Assembly (NCBI RefSeq): GCF_014650755.1
Contig: NZ_BMVO01000006.1
Coordinates: 62,001-126,000, forward strand
Origin: Streptomyces chryseus
Lineage (GTDB): Bacteria; Actinomycetota; Actinomycetes; Streptomycetales; Streptomycetaceae
DNA length: 64,000 bases
Reading direction: 5' to 3'
Part shown: piece by piece, positions 17,553 to 26,586 of the stretch
How positions within the stretch are numbered: the stretch's first letter is position 1
Layout: each line of letters begins with the position of its first letter
Notes under the pieces: generated by a model
Databases searched by the model: none
What the model was told of the DNA's origin: nothing
The model's input: the letters and a program-made list of their open reading frames with translations, nothing else
Translations under genes and position numbers: made by a program

Positions 17553-18008
17553 TCAGTACGACGCGTTCGCGCGCCTCTGCGTGCTCTCGACGACCTTGGC
17601 CAGTCTGCTCAGCATGCTGCGGTGCCGCAGTTGGATCACGGCGTCGAGCGCCGTGTTGTGCAGCGCGCCGCCCACGCCGCGCAGGGGGTGCTCGTCGAGG
17701 ACGACCAGGGCGTCGTCTCCCCAGGGGCGGACCTCGATGGCGATCCTCGCGGTGCCGAGCGACCCGCTGTCGGCCTCCAGCTCGATCTCGTACGGGGGCG
17801 CGGTGCGGCGGACGATCGTGCGGCCGGTCAGCGTCCAGGGCCCGATGGACACGGTGTACTCGATCGACGCTCCGACGTCCGGCCAATGCCCCTCGGCGGG
17901 CCGGGAGTCCGAGGTGCCGACGACCCAGTCGCTGTACCGCGACCCGTCCGCCAGGACCGCCCACACCGCTTCGGGCGAGGTGCGGATCAGCTGATGACGT
18001 ACGGCCAT
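17553..18008 (-). CDS. SRPBCC (START-like) family protein
   Basis: 151 aa. It opens with the family's typical strand MAVRHQLIRTSPEAVWAVLAD followed by the SRYSDWVVGT helix. The middle has alternating beta strands (IEYTVSIGPWTLTGRTIVRR), and a long C-terminal helix ends it (LSRLAKVVESTQRR), consistent with the SRPBCC hydrophobic pocket. Cyclase, lipid-binding or aromatase roles exist in this superfamily and none can be assigned. Probably co-transcribed with the oxidoreductase downstream. Confidence 0.78.
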   Translation of the reverse strand: MAVRHQLIRTSPEAVWAVLADGSRYSDWVVGTSDSRPAEGHWPDVGASIEYTVSIGPWTLTGRTIVRRTAPPYEIELEADSGSLGTARIAIEVRPWGDDALVVLDEHPLRGVGGALHNTALDAVIQLRHRSMLSRLAKVVESTQRRANASY

Positions 18009-18141
18009 GGGCCCTCCAACGGCTGGACGGATTCGATCACCGGCCCCCGGGTGCCCAGCCTAGGACGCCCCACTCCTGCCGGCCTCCCGGAGACAGCGAA
18101 CGGGCCCGGTGGGTGGCCTCCGCACGTACTCGCCACGTGCG

Positions 18142-18170
18142 CCGCGCGTGCACGTGACGTGCACGCGCGG
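18142..18170. terminator. Palindrome downstream of catalase
   Basis: CCGCGCGTGCACGT and its exact reverse complement are separated by a single G. It lies about 50 bases after the catalase stop and before the SRPBCC gene. It may end catalase transcription; its near-perfect dyad could also be a protein-binding site. Confidence 0.5.
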
Positions 18171-18217
18171 AGGCCGCCCGCCGGGCCGCTCCCTGCCCGC
18201 CGCTCCCCCGGCGGACG

Positions 18218-19876
18218 TCACCGGGTGACGACGTGCCGTTCGTTGGGAACGCAGTGCGTCATGGTCAGGCCGGTCACGTCGCGCGGAGGGTTGTCGCCCA
18301 GGTTCGCGAGGCGCTTGCGGTCGTCGTCGGTGAGGTCCTGGCTCGCCAGCGGCTCAAGGCCCGCGACGTCCTGCGGACTGATGCCGAGTCCGTCGCCCAC
18401 CCGCAGCCCGAGCTCGTTCTCGACCAGCAGGAAGTGCCACACCATCCGTTCCTGCACCGGACGGTCGCAGTCCGAGAGCAGGGTGACGAAGTTGTGCACC
18501 AGGTCGTCCCGCTCCCAGTCCTCCATGAGCCGGAAGCGCTGACCGGCCTGCATGTAGTCGTTGGTGCGCGGGATGCGCTTGCGCGTGAGCCGGCCGCGGA
18601 TCTCGGGGCCCTGCTCGTCGTGCGTGGGGTACTGGCCCTCGCGCAGGCCGCCGGTGATCGACGGCTCGTAGTTGACGCTCGGGTTCTCCCCGGCCCCGTC
18701 GGCGTGGTACGTCATGAGGCCGTCGCGCTGGTTGGTGCGTACGTCGGCGTTCTTGGCCTGGTTGACGGGGAGCTGGAGGTAGTTCGGTCCCACGCGGTAC
18801 CGCTGGGTGTCGCTGTAGGAGAACGTACGGCCCACCAGCATCTTGTCGTCGGAGAAGTCCAGGCCGTCGACGAGCACGCCGGTGCCGAAGGAGATCTGCT
18901 CGTTCTCGGCGAAGAAGTTGTCCGGCATGCGGTTGAGGACCATCTTGCCGACCGGCTTCGGCGGGAAGTCCTGCTCGGGCCAGGTCTTCGTGTCGTCGAG
19001 CGGGTCGAAGTCCAGCTCCGGGTGGTCGTGGTCCTCCATCATCTGGACGACCAGCTCCCACTCCGGGTAGTCGCCCCGGCCGACGGCCTCGTAGAGGTCC
19101 TTCGTGGCGTGGCCGAGCCCCTCGGCCTGGACGTTGGCCGCGTCCTCCTCGGTCATGCTGCGCACGCCCTGCTTGGGCAGCCAGTGGTACTTGACCAGGA
19201 CGGAGTCGCCGTCCGCGTTGATCCACTTGTACGTGTTGACGCCGAACCCCTGCATGTGGCGGTAGTCCGCCGGGATCCCGCGGGGGCTGAACAGGTTCAC
19301 CAGCATGTGCATGCTCTCGGGGGTCTGCGACATGAAGTCGAAGATCCGCCGGGGCTGTTGCTCGAAGCTGATCGGGTTCGGCTTGAGCGCGTGGATGACG
19401 TCGGGGAACTTGATGGCGTCGCGGATGAAGAAGACGCCGAGGTTGTTGCCGACGAGATCCCAGTTGCCGTCCTCGGTGTAGAACTTCACCGCGAAGCCGC
19501 GCGGGTCACGGGCCGCCTCGGAGGAGTCGCGGCCGCCGATGACGGTGGAGAAGCGTACGGCCAGGTCGGTGCGCTTGCCGCGCTCCTGGAAGATCTTCGC
19601 CCTGGTGAAGCGGCTGATCGGCTCGTCGCCCCAGGCCCCGTACGCCTCGAAGTATCCGAACGCGGTGACGCCCCGGGCGTGCACGACTCGCTCGGGAATG
19701 CGCTCGCGGTCGAAGTGGCTGATCTTCTCCAGGAACTGGTAGTTCTCCAGGGTGGCCGGCCCCCTGGCTCCCACCGTGCGCTGGTTCTGGTTGTCGTAGA
19801 CCGGGTGGCCCTGCCGGTTGGTCAGTACCTTCCGGTCATCGTCCGGGGACGGGCCCTTGCCGGATACATCCGTCAC
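18218..19876 (-). CDS. katA: Monofunctional haem catalase
   Basis: 552 aa. Catalytic His lies in [15 protein letters not shown] (about residue 65-80), the distal Asn in [20 protein letters not shown], and the proximal haem Tyr in [18 protein letters not shown] (about 350). Length and C-terminal extension fit the KatA type that removes hydrogen peroxide in the cytoplasm. I chose GTG 19876 because GAAGGGG lies nine bases upstream; a TTG three codons earlier is possible but has no spacing for a ribosome binding site. It stands alone, with no Fur-like regulator gene beside it in this window. Confidence 0.93.
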   Translation of the reverse strand: MTDVSGKGPSPDDDRKVLTNRQGHPVYDNQNQRTVGARGPATLENYQFLEKISHFDRERIPERVVHARGVTAFGYFEAYGAWGDEPISRFTRAKIFQERGKRTDLAVRFSTVIGGRDSSEAARDPRGFAVKFYTEDGNWDLVGNNLGVFFIRDAIKFPDVIHALKPNPISFEQQPRRIFDFMSQTPESMHMLVNLFSPRGIPADYRHMQGFGVNTYKWINADGDSVLVKYHWLPKQGVRSMTEEDAANVQAEGLGHATKDLYEAVGRGDYPEWELVVQMMEDHDHPELDFDPLDDTKTWPEQDFPPKPVGKMVLNRMPDNFFAENEQISFGTGVLVDGLDFSDDKMLVGRTFSYSDTQRYRVGPNYLQLPVNQAKNADVRTNQRDGLMTYHADGAGENPSVNYEPSITGGLREGQYPTHDEQGPEIRGRLTRKRIPRTNDYMQAGQRFRLMEDWERDDLVHNFVTLLSDCDRPVQERMVWHFLLVENELGLRVGDGLGISPQDVAGLEPLASQDLTDDDRKRLANLGDNPPRDVTGLTMTHCVPNERHVVTR

Positions 19877-20297
19877 GATCTTCAACCCCTTCTGTGCCCT
19901 TTTTGTGCCGATTACTCCACACTATTCCCCTTCGAGCAGAAGCCCGGCTCGCCCGAAGGTGTTGCGCAGGCGCGTTGCTGCCCCCCAGTACCCCTCGGCA
20001 CCGAAGTCATACGGCCGCCCCGGCGGAATCCGGCTCCGGCGCGACGGCCCGCTTCGGCCGGTCCACGGACGCCCCGGACGCCGGGCCGCCGGGGTTCTCG
20101 GCGGCGAGGGCCTGGTGAGCGTCGGCTGAGGGCCGCATGCGGTGCCCGGTACGGCGTAGTCGCGCCGCCACGCAGTGCCACGAGGGCTTCGTCGGGTCCG
20201 GCCGCGCTGTCGATGCGCGGTGCCACGCCGTGTGGGCGCTGACCGCGCCGCCGGACGGCTTCGCCGTCGTCGTCGGCAACGCGCGGCCGCCCGGTCC
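19877..20297. other. Intergenic region upstream of catalase, 421 bases
   Basis: Between the catalase start and the end of the siderophore decarboxylase, both on the minus strand. The first 70 bases are relatively A/T-rich and must hold the catalase promoter; I cannot fix the -35/-10. The rest shows codon-like composition on both strands but no family match. Confidence 0.4.
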
Positions 20298-21503
20298 TCA
20301 GCCGCCCAGGTAGTGGAAGCCCGGGCGGGGGTGCATCAGGAAGTCGTGGTGCGAGATGTTCCACGCGTACGCCCCGGCCAGTGAGAAGGCCACCCGGTCG
20401 CCCGCCCGCAGACCCGCCGCCGGGACGTGCCGGGCCAGCACGTCCTTCGGCGTGCACAGCTGTCCGGCGAGGGTGACCACGTCCCCCCGGGCCGCCGGGC
20501 GCGGCCAGGGGTGCGGCCAGTCGTCCACCGGCAGGACCGAGCACGGCTGGTCGTGTCCCTTGGTCGCCGGAGTGCGCAGGTGGTGCGTTCCGCCGCGTAC
20601 GACCGCGAACTCCTCGCCGTGGCTGTGCTTCACGTCCAGCACCTCCGTCGCGTACCAGCCGCAGTACGCGGTAAGGGCGCGGCCCGGTTCGATGCGGAGC
20701 GTCAGCTCCGGGCGCTCGTCCGCGAGTTCGCCGAGGCCCTTGCCGTACGCGGCCCAGTCGAAGCGGGTCTCCGGCCGCGTGTAGTCCACCGCCATGCCGC
20801 CGCCGACGTTGACCTCCGCGAGCCGGACGCCGTGCCGGTCCGCGAGCGCGGTGGCCCAGACCACCACGGACCGCGCCACGGCCAGCTGCTCGTCGGCCTC
20901 CAGGCCGCTGGCGAGGTGGGCGTGGATCCCGCGCAGCTCCAGTCGCGGGTACGTGCCGTCGGTGAGCAGCCGTACGACGGCGTCGGCCTCCGCCGGGTCG
21001 ATCCCGAACGGCGTCGGGCGGCCGCCCATCGCCAGGGCGCTCTTCTCCAGCGAACCGTCCGGCACCGGCAGGTTGAAGCGCGGCAGCACCGCGAGGCGCG
21101 CGCCGGGGACGGTCCGCTCGGCGAGCACGGCCAGCATGCGCACCTCGTACGCACTCTCCACGTGGAAGCGGCGTACGCCCAGCTCCAGCGCGGTGGTGAT
21201 CTCCCCCGGGGTCTTCCCGGGGCCGCCGAAGGCCAGCGGGCGGCCGGGGACCGCTCGGTGCACGTGGCTGAGCTCTCCCCCGGACGAGACGTCGTAGCCG
21301 TCCACGAACGGGGCGAGCGCGGCCAGGATCTCCGGGTCCGGGTTGGCCTTCGCGGCGTAGTACAGCTCGACGCGTTCGGGCAGGGCGGCCCGTACCGCCC
21401 CGGCGTGCTCGCGCAGCGCCGCCAGGTCGTAGAGGTATGCGGGCAGCGCGGTGGAGGGCAGGGACAGCGCGCGCTCGCGCACGGCGGGGGTGGGGCGGGT
21501 CAT
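20298..21503 (-). CDS. Type III PLP-dependent decarboxylase of a siderophore pathway
   Basis: 401 aa, alanine-racemase-fold (diaminopimelate/ornithine decarboxylase group). The PLP lysine is in ELYYAAKANPDPEI (about residue 50), the phosphate-binding VNVGGGMAVDY is at about 236, and EPGRALTAYCGWY at about 280. LysA itself is expected elsewhere in the genome. Here the start overlaps the stop of an IucA/IucC synthetase (ATGA), as with SbnH of staphyloferrin B, which decarboxylates a citryl-amino acid intermediate. By analogy it decarboxylates a pathway amino acid or a citryl conjugate. It is the last gene of the minus-strand operon. Confidence 0.85.
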   Translation of the reverse strand: MTRPTPAVRERALSLPSTALPAYLYDLAALREHAGAVRAALPERVELYYAAKANPDPEILAALAPFVDGYDVSSGGELSHVHRAVPGRPLAFGGPGKTPGEITTALELGVRRFHVESAYEVRMLAVLAERTVPGARLAVLPRFNLPVPDGSLEKSALAMGGRPTPFGIDPAEADAVVRLLTDGTYPRLELRGIHAHLASGLEADEQLAVARSVVVWATALADRHGVRLAEVNVGGGMAVDYTRPETRFDWAAYGKGLGELADERPELTLRIEPGRALTAYCGWYATEVLDVKHSHGEEFAVVRGGTHHLRTPATKGHDQPCSVLPVDDWPHPWPRPAARGDVVTLAGQLCTPKDVLARHVPAAGLRAGDRVAFSLAGAYAWNISHHDFLMHPRPGFHYLGG

Positions 21504-23257
21504 CGGGCGTTCCAGGGGGTGTCGGCGCCGGTCGCTCCGCACAGGACGTCCTCGGCGAGCGGGGAGGGGAGCCGGACGTAGCCGGCCTCCCGGTCTGCCT
21601 TGCGCTCCCAGCGGGTGAGCAGGTTGGCCTTGGCGGGCAGCGGTACACCCGCGAGCAGGGCGGCGAGCCGGGGCGGGCAGCCGTGCCGGCCGGCGTGGTC
21701 GCGCAGGGTGGCGCGGACCTGGGCCCACAGGGCGGGCTCGGTGTCGGGGTACAGGTCGGCCAGGGCGGCGAGCATCTCGGCGACGTGGTTGACCAGCAGG
21801 CAGTAGACCACCCGGTCCCAGCCGCGCTCCGCGTCGTACGTGAGCGGCCCGGCGACCTCGGCGGGGAGCGCCGCGAGGGCGTCCGCGTGGTGCTCGGGCA
21901 GCAGTTTCACGCCTTCCAGGTCGCGCAGGAGCACCTGGGCGGGCATGGAGTCGTCGTCGACGCAGACGACGACGTTCTGCAGGTGCGGCTCCAGCACCAC
22001 GCCGTGGTCGAAGTAGGCGGCGAGGACGGGCGGCAGGAGCAGGCCGAGGTACGCCTCCCACCAGTCCAGCGCGAACCGCGGGCCGGCGCCGCCGACGAGG
22101 TGGGAGATGTGGCCGGGCCCGGTCGGGTACTCGTCGGCGACGGCGGCCGCGAGCAGCGCCGTGGTGCCGGGGAGCTGCCGCCGCGCCAGGCCCTCGCGGA
22201 CGATCACGCCGAAGCCTTCGAGCAGGCCGGGATCCGGTACGCCGCCGGGCCCGGGCAGGGCCAGGCTGCGGTAGGCGGGCTCGCGGAGCAGGGCGGCGCC
22301 GGGGAACCGGGCCGCGAGGTCGGCCAGGGCGGGGCGCAGGAGGCGGGTCAGGGCGACGGCTCCGGCCAGCTCGTACGCGGCGCTCTTGCGCACGCAGTTG
22401 GTGATGCGCACGTTGAGGCTGAACTTCAGGAACGTCTCGCCGTCGTAGAGCGTGCGCACCGACGCGGTGGCGGCGAACGGGGCGCCGCCCTCGCCGAGGT
22501 CCACGATGTCGCCGCGCGCGGTCGCCGCACGCAGCGCGGGGTGCTCGCGCAGCAGCCCGTACTGCCACGGGTGGGCGGGCAGCAGCCGGTAACCGGCGGG
22601 GACCGGGCCGGTCCCGTCCCGCAGCCGGTCCAGTGGGCCGGCGGCCCCCGGCTCGGCGCTCTCCTCGGCGATCAGCTCCTCGCGTACGGCGAGACGGCGC
22701 AGCGGGAAGGAGGCCCCCGCCTCGGGGGCGTACGACGCCCAGGCACCGGGGTCGCCGCCGCGCGCCTTGGGCGTCGGGTGGAAGCGGTGGCCGAGGAGGA
22801 GGGACTGCTCGGAGGCGAGGTACGTGCGGTGGCGGCCGGCGACGGCCGGGCGGGGGCCGGCCGCGAGTGCGGCGCGTACGCCCCGGTGACTGGAGGCGAC
22901 CTGCTCCAGGAACTCCTCGTTGTGTGCGCCGGTACGGAGCGAGAGCTCGGCGTGCGCGCAGTCGGCGAGCCGGCGCCAGCCGATCTCGGTCCAGGCACCG
23001 CCCCGCCGCTCGGTCACGGGGCCGGTGAAGCGGTGCGCTCCGAGCAGCGAGGTGCGGCGCAGCGCGACCCGCAGGAGTACGCCGCACCGGGGCAGGCGCA
23101 CGAGGAGCCGTCCGGCGGCGACGGCGGTCTGGTGTTCGGGGCCCGAGACCTCGCGCAGCAGGCAGTTCAGGAGGGTGTGGGCCACGGCCTCGTCGGCGGT
23201 GGGCAGGCCGCGGGGGGCGGACGCGCGACGGGGTGCGGCGCCGGTGGGCAGTGTCAT
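21500..23257 (-). CDS. IucA/IucC-family siderophore synthetase (first copy)
   Basis: 585 aa, the usual length for NRPS-independent siderophore synthetases. Visible motifs: LLPAHPWQYG (about 230; the HPWQ nucleotide-loop motif), FLKFSLNVRITNCVRKS (about 280), LEPHLQNVVV (about 422) and LLRDLEGVKL (about 445). These enzymes adenylate a carboxylate, usually of citrate, and condense it with an amine or alcohol. Start ATG 23257 has GGGAG upstream. It is coupled by overlap to the PLP decarboxylase and lies 142 bases after the second synthetase. Confidence 0.88.
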   Translation of the reverse strand: MTLPTGAAPRRASAPRGLPTADEAVAHTLLNCLLREVSGPEHQTAVAAGRLLVRLPRCGVLLRVALRRTSLLGAHRFTGPVTERRGGAWTEIGWRRLADCAHAELSLRTGAHNEEFLEQVASSHRGVRAALAAGPRPAVAGRHRTYLASEQSLLLGHRFHPTPKARGGDPGAWASYAPEAGASFPLRRLAVREELIAEESAEPGAAGPLDRLRDGTGPVPAGYRLLPAHPWQYGLLREHPALRAATARGDIVDLGEGGAPFAATASVRTLYDGETFLKFSLNVRITNCVRKSAAYELAGAVALTRLLRPALADLAARFPGAALLREPAYRSLALPGPGGVPDPGLLEGFGVIVREGLARRQLPGTTALLAAAVADEYPTGPGHISHLVGGAGPRFALDWWEAYLGLLLPPVLAAYFDHGVVLEPHLQNVVVCVDDDSMPAQVLLRDLEGVKLLPEHHADALAALPAEVAGPLTYDAERGWDRVVYCLLVNHVAEMLAALADLYPDTEPALWAQVRATLRDHAGRHGCPPRLAALLAGVPLPAKANLLTRWERKADREAGYVRLPSPLAEDVLCGATGADTPWNAR

Positions 23258-23399
23258 CAACGGCTCCCGCGAGGACGGAACGTACGGCGGACCGGTGCGA
23301 GGAGGGCGGCCCGTGACCTGGCGACCGCGGCGGCGCGGCCGTCCGGCGCGGCCGCGCCGGGGCGTGACCGGTCGCCTGCGGCGGTGTGGCAGGGGGCGC

Positions 23400-25220
23400 T
23401 CATCCCGCGTCCCCGGTCCGGGCGAGGTAGTTGGGGCCGTCGGTGTAGTGCTTGTTGATGTCGGCGGCGCCCGAGCGCTCCTTGCTGAGGAGCGTGCCGG
23501 CCGTGACCATCGCCTTGACGGGCAGGCGGACGGCGTCGAGCACGTGGTCACGCAGCACCGCGCCGGGCTCGCCGCCGAGACGTTCGACGGCCTCGGCCAG
23601 CCGGTCCCGTACCAGCGTCAGGAGCACGTCGAGGGGCGCCCGGCCGTGTCGTGCGAGCCCGAAGGCGTACGCGCCCGCGCAGAGGTGGACCGTGATGGTG
23701 GTGAACAGGTCGCTGAGCTGCCGGTCGTCGTCCGTGAAGATCCGCCGGTCGGCGAAGTCGGCCGGTGCGGGAGCGTCGGCGCCCAGGCGCTCGCGCAGCC
23801 GGGCGGTGTGCAGGCGCGGCCCGTCGTTGTCCTTGAGCAGGAGCCGCAGCCGGGTCGCTCCCTCGCGGGTGTCGAGCACCAGGGAGATGTTCTGCTGGTG
23901 CGACTCCAGCGCGATGCCGTATCCGAAGAGGGTGGTCTGCCAGTCGAGGAGGAGGGTCAGGCAGGTGTCGAACAGGGCGACGGGGTCGCCGCCGTAGAAC
24001 CGGTCGGCGAGATGGTCGATCACGAGCCTGCCGTCGGGCGCCTCGCTCAGCAGCGCGGCCATGGGGACGACGGACGAGTCGTCGAGGCCCGCCGGGTGGC
24101 GGCGGCAGAGCACGGCGAGCAGTTCGTGTCCCGCGTGGGCGTACGTCGACTCGTCCGCGAGCAGGACCGTCTCACCGAACCGCCGTTCGCGGCCGATCAC
24201 ACGCTCCAGCAGCCGCTGTCCCGCCGCGCCGTCGACGAGCGTGCCCGGCTTCATGGTGCGCCGGTTGCGCAGCCCCAGGGAGGAGGTGGCCAGCGGCATC
24301 TTGAGGTGGAGGGCGGGGTCCTCCGTGAGGGCGACCGTACGCATGGACAGCGTCGGCACGGCTTCCAGGTACGGGCGCTCCGCGAGCACCGCACGGTCCG
24401 CGAGCCCGGTCTCGCGCAGGGCGTCGCGCAGTGGGGCGCCGGCCGTCAGCGGGTGGACGGGGAGCACCAGATGGCTGGTGTCGAGGCCGGGCAGGCCGAG
24501 GAGCGCGGGGGTGGGCCAGCACCCGGGCAGTGCCGCCCGGCCGGCGGCCAGGGTGACCGCCTCGCGGGGGACGGCGATCCAGCGCAGCGCCAGACGCGGG
24601 TGGAACTCGGGTGCGCAGGCGCGTAGTTGGCGTCTGCCGAGTCCGGACCGGCCGCGGGCGGTCGGGTAGACGGGATGGTCGTGGTGGGCGGCGAGGGTGT
24701 CGTGGGCCAGGCTGCCGGCCGGGCCGGTCCAGTGGGCGGGGGCGGCGCCGTACCGGGTGGTGAGGGCGCGCATCACCTGCGGGCGCGCCTCGGTGTGCAG
24801 CCGGACGGTGTCGAGGGTCTGGCGGCACTCCTCGGCGAAGTCGTCGAAGCCGCCCCGGTCGACGGGGTCGGCCAGCGCGCGCAGCGCCGCGAGGATCTCG
24901 TCGGTGGTGGTCAGTGCGGCGCCGTCGGACTCCCGGCGCAGGAGCGGCAGCCGGGCGGTGTCGGCGCACTGGAAGCCGTCGGTGGTGACGGGGAGCAGCA
25001 GCGCGTCCCCGTCACCGGTGGGCAGCCGCAGCCAGCGGCCGTCCGGCAGACGTACGGGGGCGCCGCGCGTCCGCAGGCCGACGACGTCCTCGCGCAGCAG
25101 CGCCCCGAGGACCCGCAGCAGCAGAGCCTCCTCGGCTGCGTCGGGCTCGGGGGCGGGGGTGGCGGGCCCGGGCAGGGCGGCTGCCCCGGCGGCCGGGGCG
25201 GGGATGCGGCCGGCGGTCAC
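23400..25220 (-). CDS. IucA/IucC-family siderophore synthetase (second copy)
   Basis: 606 aa, GTG start overlapping the TGA of the ATP-grasp gene. It keeps KMPLATSSLGLRNRRTMKPG (about 305), IALESHQQNISLVLD (about 440) and LLLKDNDGPRL (about 465). The HPWQ motif is HPLT here (LVLPVHPLTAG, about 250), a divergence from the first copy that may indicate another subclass or altered substrate handling. The FhuF-like ferric-reductase tail found in some relatives is not present. Together the two synthetases could make two successive condensations on citrate. Confidence 0.86.
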   Translation of the reverse strand: MTAGRIPAPAAGAAALPGPATPAPEPDAAEEALLLRVLGALLREDVVGLRTRGAPVRLPDGRWLRLPTGDGDALLLPVTTDGFQCADTARLPLLRRESDGAALTTTDEILAALRALADPVDRGGFDDFAEECRQTLDTVRLHTEARPQVMRALTTRYGAAPAHWTGPAGSLAHDTLAAHHDHPVYPTARGRSGLGRRQLRACAPEFHPRLALRWIAVPREAVTLAAGRAALPGCWPTPALLGLPGLDTSHLVLPVHPLTAGAPLRDALRETGLADRAVLAERPYLEAVPTLSMRTVALTEDPALHLKMPLATSSLGLRNRRTMKPGTLVDGAAGQRLLERVIGRERRFGETVLLADESTYAHAGHELLAVLCRRHPAGLDDSSVVPMAALLSEAPDGRLVIDHLADRFYGGDPVALFDTCLTLLLDWQTTLFGYGIALESHQQNISLVLDTREGATRLRLLLKDNDGPRLHTARLRERLGADAPAPADFADRRIFTDDDRQLSDLFTTITVHLCAGAYAFGLARHGRAPLDVLLTLVRDRLAEAVERLGGEPGAVLRDHVLDAVRLPVKAMVTAGTLLSKERSGAADINKHYTDGPNYLARTGDAG

Positions 25221-26407
25221 GGGGTGAACTCCCAGCGGTGCTCGGCGAGGAACGCGGTCGCGGCCCGGTCGACGGCCTCCTGGTCGGCGCCGACGGTGCG
25301 GAGCGCGCCGAGGTAGTCGCGGTTCGTGTGGTGCACCGCGTGCCGCTCCCCCACCTCACGCAGCGGCCGGTACGCCAGCCGTACGCCGCCGACGGTCAGG
25401 TCAGTGGCCGGCGGGGCCGCGACGAGCGTCCCCGCGCTGTCGGCGCACGGGTAGTCGACGCGGGCCCGCCCGTCGGTGCGCGCCCCGAGGTCGGCGGGGA
25501 GCGGTTCCCCCAGATGGGTGCGCAGGATGTGCTCGAACAGGGGTATGCCGAGCAGCTCCCGCAGCATCAGGTCGCACTGGTCGCCGATCACCCGGTAGTT
25601 GACCTCGATGATCCGCGCCCGGCCCTCGTGCACCACGAACTCGGTGTGGCAGGCCCCGAATCCGACGCCGAGCGCGTCGAGCTGCGCGAGCACCTGGGAG
25701 ACGACCGGCGCGGGGTGCTCGGGTACGTACGTGAGACGCGTCTCGATGAAGTACGGCGGCGGGGACACCTCGGTGCGGAAGCCGCCCAGGACATGGCGCA
25801 GCCGGCCGTCGCCGAGGGTCTCCAGCGTGCGGAGCTCACCGGCGAGATACTCCTCGACGACCAGCGCCTCCCCCGGCCGCCGCGCCTGTATCTCGGCGCA
25901 GCGCGCCACCAGTTCGCCGGCGTCCGCGGCCAGCACGACGTCCTCGCTGGCCACGCCCTCGCGGGGCTTGATCACACAGGGGTAGGGAACGGCAAGCGCC
26001 GGCAGCTCCACGGGGGTCTGTCCCGCCGCGAGTTCGGCCGACCACACGGTGTCGGCGCCGGTGGCGGCGAGGTGTCTGCGCATCTCGGCCTTGTCCTTGG
26101 TGCGCAGGGCGGCCCGCCAGTCCTTGCCGGGCAGGCCGAAGTACGCGGCGGCCAGGGCGGCCTGGGTCTGGAGGTGGTCGCTGTTGGTGAACACCGCGTC
26201 GGCCGGGTGGTGGGTGGCGATCCGGGTGACGACGGCGCGGTGGTCGCGTACGTCGCACTCCAGGACCTCGACGTCCGGAGCGAGGCGCCGGTGCGGTGCG
26301 GGCCGGTCGGTGAGCAGGGTGACGTCGAGACCGAGCCGACGGGCGGCGGGAAGGAAGCCCTCGGTGACGGAATCGGTCGGGTTCAGGGCAAGCAGGTACA
26401 TCCGCAC
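25217..26407 (-). CDS. ATP-grasp ligase of the siderophore operon
   Basis: About 396 aa. The ATP-grasp fold is shown by PYPCVIKPREGVASEDVV (about 145), EALVVEEYLAGE (about 185), and metal-binding EVNYRVIGDQCDLMLREL (about 268). The N-terminus (MYLLALNPTDSVTEGFLPAA) is Rossmann-like, as in carboxylate-amine ligases. It is the first gene of the operon, directly behind an iron box, and its stop overlaps the start of the second IucA/IucC gene. It probably forms an amide bond in the siderophore or its precursor. Start GTG 26407 has GGAAGG upstream; ATG 26401 is possible. Confidence 0.82.
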   Translation of the reverse strand: MRMYLLALNPTDSVTEGFLPAARRLGLDVTLLTDRPAPHRRLAPDVEVLECDVRDHRAVVTRIATHHPADAVFTNSDHLQTQAALAAAYFGLPGKDWRAALRTKDKAEMRRHLAATGADTVWSAELAAGQTPVELPALAVPYPCVIKPREGVASEDVVLAADAGELVARCAEIQARRPGEALVVEEYLAGELRTLETLGDGRLRHVLGGFRTEVSPPPYFIETRLTYVPEHPAPVVSQVLAQLDALGVGFGACHTEFVVHEGRARIIEVNYRVIGDQCDLMLRELLGIPLFEHILRTHLGEPLPADLGARTDGRARVDYPCADSAGTLVAAPPATDLTVGGVRLAYRPLREVGERHAVHHTNRDYLGALRTVGADQEAVDRAATAFLAEHRWEFTP

Positions 26408-26449
26408 GGGCGGCAGGCCCTTCCGGTCCGGGGGTCGCAAGCCGTCAGA

Positions 26450-26468
26450 TTAAGTTAGGGCGACCTAA
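26450..26468 (-). promoter_or_regulatory. Iron box for the siderophore operon
   Basis: TTAAGTTAGGGCGACCTAA matches the actinobacterial DmdR1/IdeR operator consensus at about 15 of 19 positions and contains AGTTAGG/CCTAACT arms. It ends 43 bases before the ATP-grasp start, which places it over the promoter. Iron-loaded DtxR-type repressor is expected to shut the operon off when iron is plentiful. Confidence 0.75.
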
Positions 26469-26538
26469 CTCTGTCAACTTCACCCGGCCGCCCGCCATGT
26501 GACGGCGTATCCGCTGGTCAGTCGGCGAGCACCGCGAC

Positions 26539-26557
26539 TAAGGTTAGGCTGACCTTA
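26539..26557 (+). promoter_or_regulatory. Iron box for the FhuF-like gene
   Basis: TAAGGTTAGGCTGACCTTA is a near-consensus DmdR1/IdeR site (about 16 of 19) with TAAGGT/ACCTTA ends. It lies 29 bases before the ATG of the FhuF-like gene, so this arm has its own operator. Confidence 0.8.
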
Positions 26558-26586
26558 CGTCCTGTGCCACTGAAGGGGAGTTGACG

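Noticed and set aside
15883..18008. Carotenoid cluster from the phytoene-dehydrogenase-like gene
   Set aside because: No phytoene synthase, cyclase or GGPP synthase; only an SRPBCC neighbour, so the carotenoid assignment is unsupported.
18233..20242. Long plus-strand frame over catalase
   Set aside because: Antisense to a clearly conserved catalase; the residue composition (Val/Gly/Arg/His) is typical of a shadow frame.
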